Below are positions 12,546 through 26,363 of a stretch of 64,000 bases of DNA, piece after piece. The position numbers were made by a program, and so were the translations under genes. Within the stretch, counting starts at the first letter, position 1, and every line of letters begins with the position of its first letter. The notes under the pieces are model-generated. The model did not search any database and had not been told where the DNA came from. It was given only the letters and a program-made list of their open reading frames with translations. Origin of the DNA: Inia geoffrensis (Eukaryota > Chordata > Mammalia > Artiodactyla > Iniidae); NCBI GenBank assembly GCA_036417435.1, contig CM070900.1, positions 114,863,315 to 114,927,314 of the forward strand, given 5' to 3'.

Positions 12546-15500
12546 GTCATACTGAGCCTCAGAAGTGAATGAGGAACTCCCATTCCTCAGGCCCCTGCTC
12601 TGGGCCATGCTTCTCCCCCTTTAACTCAGACTAATTTTCCCTCTGCCCAGAGGACCTTCTAACCCAGGGGTCCCCAACCCCCAGGCCACAGACTAGTAGC
12701 AGTCCGTGGCCTGTTAGGAACCAGGCCACATAGCAGGAGGTGAGCGGCAGGCAGGTAAGCGAGTGAAGCTTCATCTGTATTTACAGCCGCTCACCATCGC
12801 TTGTATTACCGCCTGAGCTCCGCCTCCTGTAAGATCAGCAGAGGCATTAGATTCTCATAGGAGCGCAAGCCCTACTATAAACTGCGCATGCGAGGGATAT
12901 AGGTTGCGTGCTCCTTGTGAGAATCTAATGCCTGATGATCCGAGGTGGAGCTGAGGCAGTGATGCTAGCACTGGGGAGCAGCTGCAAATACAGATTATCA
13001 TTAGCAGAGAGGTTTGACTATACAGAGATAATAAATCAATTGCTTGCAGACTAATATCAAAACCCTATCAGTTAAAGAAGATGTGGCACATATATACAAT
13101 GGAATATTACTCAGCCTTAAAAAGAAACAAAATTGAGTTATTTTTAGTGAGGTGGATGGGCCTAGAGACTGTCGTACAGAGTGAAGTAAGTCAGAAAGAG
13201 AAAAACAAATGCCATATGCTAACATATATATGGAATCAAAAAAAAAAAAAAAAAAAGTGGTTCTGAAGAACCTTGGGGCAGGACAGGAATAAAGACACAG
13301 ATGTAGAGAATGGACTTTAGGACACAGGGAAGGGGAAGGGGAAGCTGGGACGAAGTGAGAGAGAGACATGGACATATATACACTACCAAATGTAAAATAG
13401 ATAGCTAGTGGGAAGCAGCCGCATAGCACAGGGAGATCAGCTCGGTGCTTTGTGACCACCTAGAGGGGTGGGATAGGGCAGGTGGGAGGGAGATGCAAGA
13501 GGGAGGAGATATGGGGATATATGTATATGTATAACTGATTCACTGTGTTATAAAGCAGAAACTAACACACCATTGTAAAGCAATTATACTCCAATAAAGA
13601 TGTAAAAAAAACAAACAAACCCTATCAGTGAGTGGCAAGTGAAACAAGCTCAGGGCTTCCACTGATTCTGCATTATGGTGAGTTGTATAATTGTTTCATT
13701 ATATATTACAATGAAATAATAATAGAAATAAAGTACACAATAAATGTAATACGCTTGAATCATCCCCAAACCATCCCCACCCCTGCCCTGGTCCTTGGAA
13801 AAATTATCTTCCACAAAACTGGTATCTGTTGCCAAAAAGGTTGGGGACTGCTGTTCTAACCAAGGGATGGGGAACAGGCTATTTCAGGGCAACTCACCAC
13901 CAACCCCCACTAGGCCATCACACCTAAAACTTGCAGACAAAATTTCCAATATCAAATGTCCAAATCGTAAGCAAGAGTTTGTGTTTTAATAATAGGAATA
14001 TATCTTTTTAAAGTACTCTACATAAAGTTGTACTAAGGTTCAAGTTTTACCTTTCAGTCTGTAATGAATTAACTGAGTCTTTTCTAAAGCATGAAAAGAA
14101 AGAGATAAAAAGTCAAAAAAGAAGCAGAGAACACAGCAAACAAACACCCTACTCAATCTAAGAGAAAATAGAAACATCTGAGAGTTTGGAGATCTAATGA
14201 AAATAGCCAATTAAATTTTAAAAGGAAAATGCCTTCATAAGAACTAATTCTATTTTGAAGATTACAAATTTGGTTATAAAATAACTGTAATGTTTAAAAA
14301 GCATCACACAATTTTTAAATGTCTTTATGCTGTCCAATGTACAAAGCTACAATATACGATGGTCTTTAAATTTAAATAAATCTAAAAGCTCACATATTTA
14401 CACATATAGCTGACATTAGCAAACTTCACAATGATCACTTCTGATTAAAAAATGAAGAAACTTTACTTCGTTTGCAGTGAGTAAACAGAAACAAACAAAA
14501 AAGCCCATCATACCTAGTCTAGGAGGAAATGAAGTTAAAGGAGCCATGATAAGTTCCACGTAAGTTAAATTCACAAGGAAATATTCTTCTAGTTCTGGTA
14601 CATCGTCCTGCAAAAATTACACCCATTAAATTATCTATAATTATGCTCTCAAATTAATTACCTTACAAGCCGGTTTTAAAAATTATCTTTTAAATATAAA
14701 TATATATATTTAAATAGTATACAGAAAACATGAAGTGCAAACATAGAGTAGAAAAGATTTAAATCAGAAAAAATAAACAGGTCTTGGCAATGATTTTTTT
14801 GGATTTAACACTGAAAGCAAAAGCAATAAAAGCAAAAATAAACAAGTGGGACTATATCAAACTGAAAAGCTTCTGCATAGCAAAAGAAAACATCAACAAA
14901 AGAAAAGGCAACCTACGGGATGGGAGAAAATATTTGCAAATCATACATATCCAATATTTATCTAAAAAAGTCATAGAACTCAATAGCAAAACAACAAATA
15001 ATCTGATTTAAAATGAAGAGGGACAGAACAGAAATTTTTCCAAGGAGGAAATACAAACGGCCGACCTGTACATTAAAAGGTGCTCAACATCACTAATCCT
15101 CATAGAAATGCAAGTCAAAACCACAATGAGACCTCGCCTTACATTTATTAGAATGGCTATTATCAAAAAGACAAGAGGTAAGTGTTGGTGAGAATGTGGA
15201 AAAAGAAGAACCTTCACACTGTTGGTGGGAATGTAAATTGGTGCAGCCACTGTGCAAAACAATATGAAGGTTCCTCAGAAACTTAAAAATAGAACTACCA
15301 GCAATCCCACACCTGGGTATTTATCCAAAGGAAATGAAAACACAATAGTGAAGTGGTATCTGCACTCCCATGTTCACTGCGGCATTATTCACAGCAGTAA
15401 AGTTACGGAAACAACCCAAGTGTCCATCAACAGATGAACGGATAAGATGTGTCCATCAACAGATGAACGGATAAGATGTGGTATACATATAAAATGGAAT

Positions 15501-17844
15501 ATTATTCAGCCACAAGAAAGAAGGAAATCCTTCCATTTTTAACAACATGGATGGACCCTGAGGGCGTCATGCTAAGGGAAATAAGCCAGACAGAGGAAGA
15601 CATACTGCATGGTGTGGAATCTAAAAAAAAAAGTCATACGCGTAAAAACAGAGCACAGAAAACTGGTTGCCAGTGGCTGGGCTGGGGTTGCAGGGGGAAC
15701 AGGGAGGGATTGGTAAAAGAGTACAAACTCAGCTATAAGATGAGTAAGGCCTGAGGATCTAAGGTAAAACATGGTGACTATAGTTGACAACACTGTACTG
15801 TGTAATTGAAATTTGCTGGGACAACAGAACTTAAATGTTCTCACACACACAAAAAGATAAATACATGAGGTGATGGATGTGTTAATTAACTAGATGTGGG
15901 GAATTCTTTCACAATGTAAACATATATCAAATCAACAGAATATACACTTCAAATATCTTACAATTTTATACATTTTTTAGATTCTACATAAGTTTACCAT
16001 ACAGTACTGGTTAATTATATTTCAGTGAAGCTAAAATTTTTAAAGAAACATAAATTTATTAAACTTACACCTGGTTGTATAGGTTATTAGGTTGAACCAC
16101 ATGAAACTGCTAATATTATATCATTTTTTACCTGGACTAATATAATATGTAAACCAATTATACAAATATACAAACTTAGTATACCTTAAACATACTAAGA
16201 GCTAAATATTTTAAATTACCTTAATATCCAATGATTAGAATGAGGAATAGAATAATACTATGGGAAAAATATAGGCTTTGCAGTCAAAGAGACCTAGTAC
16301 CAAATTTCTGTAATTTTAGGTGAGTTACTTAAATTTTAAGGCCTCAATTCTGGCATCTTTATAATGAGGGAAGTAGCTGCTACTTTGGGGATTGTAATAA
16401 TGATTAAAAATAATGTGTATGGAGTACCTGGCCTAGAGAGAGTCCCTACAAAGTGACAGATATTTGTGATGGTTAATTTTAATACAATATTACTATTAAT
16501 CACTAATAAGGCAGTTGCTCAAAACATGAGGACGAGCAAAACCCACATCAGTAGTAACCAGACAGCCAACAATATTGTGACATAGAAACCCAATGTATAT
16601 ATATGAATATATAATATCATTACATACACCTCTCTCTTCATTGTACTTTTTTTTTTTCTCTTTTTTTTTTTCTTCATTGTACTTAATGGAGATGTGTTGG
16701 CATGTGAAAAAAATAAGAAAATGAAGGTCACAGTTTCTATCTTCTGTAATACAGGGACCAATGTGAGTTACAGAATCAGCGATGTAAAAGGGACTGTCCC
16801 CCACCTACCCGCACTCTTCCCCCTTTTCCATGCAACAACTCTCCCCTATCATGCCCCAGGCTGGCTTATTTCTGTAAATACAGGCTTGCAGTCTCTTAAT
16901 CTTGTGCTACTCTGAGAACAGAAACGACTGCAAAAACCTGGGGAGAAAAAAGGAAACTTTGAAACCTTGTGTTCATAAAACAAGACTGTAAACCAGACCT
17001 CTGAAGGTGGCTACATATTTTCTGCTTTAAAAACTAACGTATCTAAGGAATAATCCATTTATTTGTATTCAATTACATTAATAGATTATATATTTGGAAG
17101 AAGACTTACCTTAAAGTTTTATGGAACCTTGTGTTGTATGTCACGTACTGAAATAACATTACCCTTCATCTTACGGCTTTAGAGTGCTCATACTACCATA
17201 TTAGGTCACAGTGCCACAGTAATCAACAAAATAAGAATTACTGATTTCAGATGGTAGATGGTTTACAGTACTTATAATTTTTTAAAGGTAAAAGGCCTCT
17301 GAGAAAATTAAAATTAAAAAAAATAGAACCCCAAAATACAGAGTAACTGAAAATTATTTTTCTAAGGCAATATTCATTCTCTCTCTTTCTCCATTCCCCT
17401 ACCCCTCCACCCCACACACCATGTCCTACCCTCTCTATATGTACTATTTTCATAAACTTCTTGGAAATGAATTTAGGTAGTTGAAACACTAAGTCCCAAA
17501 ACAACACAAGATTTCCCAACATGAAAAATCATTTAAAACATAATTTCAGTCAGAAATGACTACTTTAAGTTTGACCATAATCACATTTTATACCATCAGC
17601 CTCTAGTGAGTTTCTCACTATCTCTAATTTAACCGGTCCTAACAACTAAGTCGCTGACCTACATGGCTTTCCTGGTCCAATGAATCCTTTGGAGTAATCA
17701 AAGTGCTCCTTTGGAATCTCTTAGGCCAATGATATCTTAAACGGGACTGCCCTAAGGAAATTTTCTTTATCACAAGTTGTTTCTGTGATAAAATACACAA
17801 CAACAGACCAGCCTATCTAGACAAGAAAAGAATCCCCTGTGTGA

Positions 17845-17879
<35 letters not shown>

Positions 17880-20800
17880 ACAAAAAGAAATAAGCTGATT
17901 TAAAGACACCAGAACATTTAATCAACTTCTCCTTTTTATCTGGTTATTCGTGTTTAATACAGTAATAGCAAAATAAGCGTTTTACCTCAAGTATAGTAAT
18001 GTTGATGGCTGCTGCTGTTGCCCCTTCTTCTAAAATCAGAAAGCCAATTACTGGGACAAAGTCAACATTTGGCTCAGCTAGGTCTCCTTCTGTTTGGTTC
18101 TTTAGACTCAACATTCCAGGAACTGTGGTATATGTGACATTAATGGCTCCTAATTGAATTGGATGGGAAGGGATTTTAAAATTATTTAAAATTAAAAAAT
18201 AGTATCTCATTATGAACTTGTTGACTTTCCTAAAAGCACGTCAGTAGCTGTATTACTGGCCCCAATCCTTCACCCCTTCCTCTGTTCTTGGTCTTTACCA
18301 TGTAATGGCTCAGTGATGTTGCACTGTGGGCAAGGCATCCCCGCCTACCTCTACTTTGAGTTTGACTGTGTGACTTATTTTGGCTACTAATACAAGGTAA
18401 AAGTGATGGTGTGCTAGCTCTGAGCCTAGACCTTATGGGGTCTGGCATGTTTTTGCTTGCCTTCTTATGCCTCTATTGGTTCCAGGAGAAGAATGAGAGA
18501 CACATGGAATACAGCCACCCTAGCCAAGCCCAGACTCAGTTAGTGGACCCACGGCTGGCCCATTACCATATGCTGCTGAGAGTTTATGACTGTTTGTTGC
18601 ACAGCATTCTGTGACACTAGATAAGTTCCTTTAATCTTTCAAAAATAAAGGAGTTATAAAGTCCTGTCCTGAATTAAGAAATATTCATTGTTTTCCTGTC
18701 CCTGATTTATTCTAGCAATGGCTTTCATCCACCTTAGTAGAATATTAAAAAAAAGCACCTGCCTGGAAACTCCATTCATTCTAGAGTAACACAAACCTAG
18801 AGATCCAAATTCTCTGTTGATGAAAAGCTGAATTGTCATGTTAGCCTCCTGTAGCAAAACAAATCTTGATGAAAGAGCAAAACTTAACACTCCATGTGGT
18901 TCATCACTGGCTTCTATGGTCAGAACAGCTGCATATCCTTGAGCGTCCAGCAGAGCAGCTCCTGCTGGTGGAACTCCTAAGAAAGTCAGGGACCACAAGA
19001 AATCGAACAGTGACGTGACCTTAACTTCTAAATACTTAAAATATAACCCCACTTTTTGAAACATATTAAAGTAACCAGAAAGTGGTTACTTTCACTCCTC
19101 TAAACAGAAATCTTCAGGGTGATAAACAGAAGTTACCTTTTAGTTTTATTTTTCTTCTTAGATAGCAATTTTTTTTTTTTTTTTTGGCTCGACCTATTAT
19201 TGTCATTATGTACTATACTGGTCATCTGAATTACAGAAATTGATTAGAAACTGAGGAAAATACCCAGATAACTTGCTCAAATTAGTAAATCTAATTTATC
19301 CATAAAACTGATCCAGAATCCAAATTGGTGAGCTTAGCATAAAATTAATTTCATTAAATTCTACCTTTGGAAATATATTTTACTCCATAAGAAATACTTA
19401 GCAAAATTTTTAGAGGTTTTAACTTGAATCCATAAAGATAAGTATTTTCATTCTGAGCTGATTCTTTTGGATCTAAATGTTATGGGGCAGACGATATTTA
19501 AATAACATTTTTAAAATCGCTATGCATCTAACTGTTAAATATAGAGACAGTAACTATTATTTTTTTCTGAAAAGAATAATACACCAGAAAAATAATTTAA
19601 TTAAATTCTGCATTACCTTGTGTCCTGACATCATACAGAATGACCTGGTATACTTCTTTCTCCTCAGGAATATTGTCATCCAACAGATGCACAGATATTG
19701 TTTTATTCAATGACCCCTATGTCAAACAGAAAGAAATTCATCCCTCTACTGTCACTGAGCACAAACTCCCTCTACTGTCACTGAGCACAAACTATCTCCT
19801 GCTTTTACTGGCCTTATAAATTGTGCATCCAACTATATTTTCACTTAAAGTGTTCTGTGGCTTAAAAAATAAATTAAATAAAAAACCACTGACTCATAAG
19901 AAAACAGGCTTAAAGTAGATAGGGAACAACTGTGGAAGATTTTGAGTGCTGAGCTCATGAATATAGATCTTATCTAGTGAGCAATGTAACCCTATTGAAA
20001 ATTCCAGACAAAGCAATAAGTTGTAGAGACTTCTATGGCAGTGGTTAATGGGAAAAACTGGAGTATGGAAAAGAAGACCAGTGTTGTAGGGAAACCAATT
20101 ATTAGAAGTCAAATGTACTCCTCAAGGCAGAAGATTATAGGGGTTAGGCTTAATATTGAGGGAGTGGAAATGAAGAGAAAGAGAATGAAACAATTTACCA
20201 AACAAGAATTCACATCAAGTGAGCGTGGAGAAGAGAAGACGAAGAGAAACAATAAAGTAGCGCTAACTTTCTACCCAAGAGCTGCTTTCTTATAGTTATT
20301 TTCCACCAATCATCTTCTTTCAAACTGTCAGCAAGAGCTTTTAAATGTAACCTCAAAAATACTGTGTGAACAGAAGATAAAAAGACATTTGTTTCTCAGG
20401 CTATATTTGCTGTTTCATAGCAGTGAAACATTTAAGTTCCAAGTGCATTGAAAGTTCCAAGACAGTGAGGGGTAAGAGAAGAGGGACAAGCAGTACTCAT
20501 CATCTTCAGAATGACACAGTTGATACCAACAGTGGGAGGGCAAGAAAGCAACAAGAGGGCTTGCCTCAAATACAAAGTCAACTTGTTCTGTTTCCTTAAA
20601 GGAGATCTACCTAGTACATATGGAAAAACAAACCCCCTAAGTCTTAGAAATTCTTTGAGTAATGTTCTTCCTTTAGGTTTCTAAGGAAGCAGCTCCCTCA
20701 TGGATCTCTATTAATCTTTGTATTATGTAATCAGAGTTTTCCCATTTTCCTCACAAAACACAGTTACCTCCAGATATTGCAGTAAAGCTTTTCTTGGTGG

Positions 20801-23800
20801 TATTACCTCAGGAAAGAAGAGTTGTCCGGTAAAGTTAGCAAAATTGAGTTCCAGGTTTTGCCCAATAATTTTCCAGTTAACAGTAACATTTCCTCGACCA
20901 GGGGGTGTTCTCATCACATGGAATTGTAAAATTTCTCCTGCAGGTGAAATGTACAGATTGATGAATGTTTAATGTAAAATGAGCTTAACATTTGAAGTCA
21001 ACAAAACCCAAATCCCAAACATGCAACTACTACAGTACCTTTTCTAAGAATATTACAAAGCTGTTCTGTTTGCAATTTTCTAGAAGCTTTATACATGCTT
21101 ATTGTTTATCAACACATTATTGCTTATTCCACTTCTAAATACTTCCATTTAGTAGAACTTCAGGAAGTTTAACATGTAAAAGTTACAAAAGCACATGCTA
21201 AAATGGAAAACACAAACTTTTATACACTCCAAAACATGCACCAGAACATCAATGTTCTGTAAATTAAAGAAAATAATTAAGTCCTCATGGTCAAAACTAG
21301 TAATAACACAAGTAAATTCTTCCTTCACTTCCCAAAAGGACAAAAATTCCTTACACTGGTATGCAATGTGATTTTACACAATGCATGCATAAAAATGCTT
21401 GCAAATACCTGAAAATCACATTTCTTGAAATTGTAACTTACATATACCATCAATGATTTTGTTTTATAGAAAGAAATACAAAGGAAAGGTGTCAAATCTG
21501 TATATCAACCTCTGTAACTTCACCAAAGTTACAGCTATCCTTCCTGGATAAATGAGGCATTTTAGATACTTTCCATTCCTGGCTTTTATCCTCATGTAAT
21601 ACTTTATAAAATTGAAGAAAATCATAAAAGTCATTTCTTCTAAATTGCTGGAAGTGAAAAGTAAGCTCCTAGGGAGTACTGGTGATGGCCATGTGTCTTG
21701 CTGAAAATATGCTGAATTCAAAAGTTTTATGATGATGAACAGAAGTTAAGGTACATTAATGAACTATATTACTAAAAACTAATAATTGTTAAAAGATAAG
21801 TGAATTCATGATTAAAAGGCTTTAAAGAACACATCCTTATAGCATAGACATATAGTTGAAATCCATGCATGTTCATTAAAAATATCACTTTTACTTACTT
21901 ATCCAAATAAATACACACTTCTGACACTTTCAAATGAGAGTAGCACAGTAAAATATAAACACCCTTTCCAGATGTTTTAACTACCAGTTTTTTAAATGTT
22001 TAAAATAATAAAATTAAATAATTATTCCTAATAGAAATGTTTCTTAAAATATCATAAATTCATTTAGAGATTATCTTATTTCAACTACTAAAAAACAAAA
22101 TAAAATTTTCATACTAAATTTAAGCATACATAACTTTAATACATTTATTACATAAATTATTTTGGGACAGCAGAAAATATAAGAAAGCAAAAACAGGAAG
22201 ATTTCTAAATAAAATTTCCTAAAACAGTTCAATGTTTAATGCATACATTTTAGAATATTTCAATACAAAAAAAAATTAATTGTTATCACAATAGCAGACT
22301 ATGACTTGGATGTTTTTATTGAAACATAAAGGAAATGTTATTAGAAATCCGAGTGTCCAATGTTAGGATATAACTGAAAGAATGGGTACAATCTGCCATA
22401 ATTGCCATGCCATTTAAAATTTTTATACTTATATAACTCATATGAATAAAACACAAGCACTACAATGAAACCCTGGAGTCTCTCTATTGTATTACCAGGC
22501 AGAATTTCTCAAGGGTTTATTACTGAATGGCAGAGAGAGGACCTTGGAGTTATTAAGCTCTTTCACCTACAGTGCTGTCTGGTGACCCAAATAAAAAGGT
22601 ATACGGAGTCATGGTTTTCAATTTTTTTAAAAATCACAAAACCCAGTAATATTTCAAAATGAAAATTATAGAAGTTTGAACAAGTGCTAAAAATGCAGTG
22701 GGAATACAAGTGGCAAAAAAAAAAATGTAAGTCAATGAAAATCCATATTGAAGGGGAACCTGTAAATATCATAATAAAAAAAATTATGGTTGTAAGATAG
22801 TACATAGAGATTTGGGAATAAATACACCATTAAAGGCAAAACTAAAAATGAAATGCTAAGGAGAGAAAAAAGTAAAATCCTCCTACAAACTTATTACATG
22901 TAAAAACGCTCAGTCTAGGGCTTCCCTGGTGGCGCAGTGGTTGAGAGTCTGCCTGCCAATGCAGGGGACATGGGTTCGAGCCCTGGTCTGAGAGGATCCC
23001 ACATGCCGCGGAGCAATTGGGCCCGTGAGCCACAACTACTGAGCCTGTACGTCTGGAGCCTGTGCTCCGCAACAAGAGAGACTGCGACAGTGAGAGGCCC
23101 CCACACCGTGATGAAGGGTGGCCCCCCGGGCTTCCCTGGTGGTGCAGTGGTTGAGAGTCCGCCTGCCGTTGCAGGAGACACAGGTTCGTGCCCCAGTCCG
23201 GGAAGATCCCACATGCCGCGGAGCAACTAGGCCCGTGAGCCATGGCCGCTGAGCCTGCACGTCCGGAGCCTGCGCTCCGCAACGGGAGAGGCCACAACGG
23301 TGAGAGGCCCACGTACCCACCCACAAAAAAAAAAAAAAAGAGTGGCCCCCGCTTGCCACAACTAGAGAAAGCCCTCGCACAGAAACGAAGACCCAACACA
23401 GCCATAAATAAATAAATAAATAAATTTTAAAATGCTCAGTCTAATACCACTTAATATCACCTTTGAAAATTTAATGTTACCATGCAAGAATTTAACTTGT
23501 AAGAAAATATTACAAGAAACACAATTTGAAACACAACACACACACAAATAAAAGGTAAACCAAGTGTTCCTTAAACACATAATTTCATGAGCCTATTAAA
23601 AATCACATCAACAGCATAAATAGTGTGAAGATTTTCCTAAGAATCAAAATAGAGGTATTAACTGCCTCTTTAAGGCAGACTGCCAAGAATCAGGTCCATT
23701 TAAAATGCCTTCTAGGGACTTCCCTGGTGGTGCAGTGGTTAAGAATCCGCCTGCCAATGCAGGGGACAAGGGTTTGACCCCTAGTCTGGGAAGATCCCAC

Positions 23801-24337
23801 ATGCCACGAAGCAACTAAGCCCGTGTGCCACAACTACTGAGCCTGCGCTCTAGAGCCCGTGAGCCACAACTACTGAAGCCCACATGCCACAACTACTGAA
23901 GCCCACGCACCTAGAGCCCGTGCTCTGCAACAAGAGAAGCCACCGCAGTGAGAAACCCACATACCATAACAAAGAGTAGCCCCCGCTCACCACAACTAGA
24001 GAAAACCTGCGCTCAGCAACGAAGACCCAACACAGCCAAAGATAAATTAAAAAATAAATTTATTTATTTATTTTTTTAAAAAAAGCCTTCTAGGAAGAAT
24101 TACTAGAAAGCTACCTTCTACCTAGAGAAGTCAAAGAACATAGGAAAAGGAAAAAATTAGAAACAAGTGCTCAATGTTCTAAATACGAGGGAAAGACAGA
24201 AGATAGGTCCTAAAGAAGGAAGGTAAAATTTTCAGATAGCCAATATTTTACCACACTGCCTTCTAGTTTTTGCCCAGAATGAAGACCTAGAGAGGGCCTT
24301 CCCCCACTAAAGAGTCTGACTAATTCCTGGAAGATCA

Positions 24338-24370
<33 letters not shown>

Positions 24371-26332
24371 TGCGGTACGGGGGCCTCTCACTGCTGTGGC
24401 CTCTCCCGTTGCGGAGCACAGGCTCTGGATGCGCAGGCTCAGCGGCCATGGCTCACGGGCCCAGCCGCTCCGCGGCATACAGGATCTTCCCAGACCAGGG
24501 CACGAACCTGCGTCCCATGCATCGGCAGGCGGACTCTCAACCACTGCGCCACCAGGGAAGCCCCTGGAAGATCATCTTGATATGAAATCTAGATTTCACC
24601 AAAAATCGGTGATACATTTTAACTCTAAGCAGAAGATCTAAGACCAAAAAAGAAGAGTATTTCCCTGGCAGTCCAGTGGTTAAGACTTCGCGCTTCCACT
24701 GCCGGGGGCATGGGTTCGATCCCTGGTCTGAGAACTAAGATCCTACATGCCACGTGGAACAGCCATAAATGACCAAAAAAAAGGAAGATCTATCATATGG
24801 GTTCTAGACCTAGCCTAACACAAATAAGAAATATGAATATAAAATTCATTTTAATAACCCAAAGTATTTCGTGTATTTCTTCCTAAAACAAATCAGGATT
24901 GTTTTTACAAAGATAAACGTCAACTACAATGTGTATAAAAATAATGGAAAACTAAAATACAGGAAATATATTTTAATAGATTCATGTATACGTGGTATAC
25001 AGGAACCATCCAAACTGATTGTGCTCTACAATTAATAGAAAATGACTTAAAACAATTACAGGGATAATATGAAACACAAACTGTCAATAAGAAAAAAAGT
25101 TGAGCGTTTCTAATATAGCAGTTCGAGATATATTTTTAAAGAATCACATCTCTTATTCAAATCTTTACCTAGAAAAAATACATGCTGTCTCTGAGAAAAG
25201 GAGAAATTTTAAATCCATTGAACATGACATAATGACTACGATGCTGCAGAGATGTGTGAAGTGAAACGTTTAACACAGATTTATAAAGAGCACATTTATA
25301 CATACTTCACAACCACAGTAAAAATCTATTGTCCTATATTTCTAAAGTCTGCCCATTACATTTGAAAGAAAGTAATATTTACCACTGGGCATCTGTCCAA
25401 TTGCTTTAGGACAAAAATGTAAAAATAGGATTCTACAGGATTCAATACACTGTTAAACACTAAGGCAATTCCTCCCCATGAAATGAAAATGTATTCTAGA
25501 GCCAGAAATTCAGCATTGTCCACATTTTAAATCTAATCGCATAAATGAAACTCCAACACTAAGTCAAAAGCAATGTTAACATTGTCAAAAACCTACATGG
25601 CATGATTTTTTTACCCCATTTCTTTAGCAGTTATCTTTGAAGAATCACCATGAAGTTTTCATTTTTGTAAACATCTGCTTGATATACATTTCTCTATGCA
25701 ATTTTGCAGTAATACAAAGAATACATGAACAAAATACTGAATTCTGGAGGTTAGACATAATGTTTTTGAAAAAAGAAAATTAATTTAGACTCTAGGAAAA
25801 GGTTTAGGAGGAAAGGGAAAGAAAACTAAAAAAAAATAGAAATTCCTACCAATTTTTATTTAGAAAATGTAAAAATTCTAGGGAGTACTGATTAATGAAA
25901 GCAATTCATTGTTCTATTTCCTGTACCAAACTCATGCTCATAGATTGATATGATGAAGCAGATAGGATATACTTTTGATATGATAAACCAATAACACATT
26001 TGGACCACGTGTTTTAATGACTAATCATTTTTTCTCTTTTCATCCCCTGCAGATATTTAGCTGTTGGAGACTAAAGAGACCACAATCTGGTTTTCAGGTG
26101 TTAAGTTCGTTCAGGTGAAAGAGAACACAGGTGCCAAGACCCTGCAGTTTCCCCAAGATGACTTGGTGCTCAGCACAAGAGCCTGGGTTTCTTCAGAGCC
26201 TCCAACTCACCACCACTGTCACCACCCAGACTCCCATAGTACGCATGTAATGACGCATGTAATGACGCTAGCTCCTTTACGGTTAAAATGCCCTTCAAGT
26301 GATCCTGGACATCCAAATACTTTTGTATTCTT

Positions 26333-26363
<31 letters not shown>

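Larger units (their letters stand above)
11167..14513. other. Intron R-S, 3.35 kb
   Basis: It contains a probable MIR (11930-12090), a young SINE (12319-12539) and a hAT element split by an L1 (12665-13853). The stretch 13862-14513 shows nothing I can name. Confidence 0.65.
14608..17985. other. Intron Q-R, 3.4 kb
   Basis: It contains an L1 piece (14770-15960), a MIR (16260-16490), a T-rich stretch (16649-16671) and an A30 run (about 17848-17877). The rest is unassigned. Confidence 0.6.

Noticed and set aside
12105..12608. Open frames of 167, 90 and 77 codons over one locus
   Set aside because: They read through a SINE and its A tail, giving a poly-Phe/Lys run.
17838..17884. Inverted pair GTGACTT / AAGTCAC around the A30 run as a hairpin or terminator
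   Set aside because: Seven-base arms with a 30-nt loop in an intron are likely chance.
22842..23405. A 187-codon open frame on the minus strand
   Set aside because: It lies wholly in the two nested SINEs; SINE sequence often gives such chance frames.
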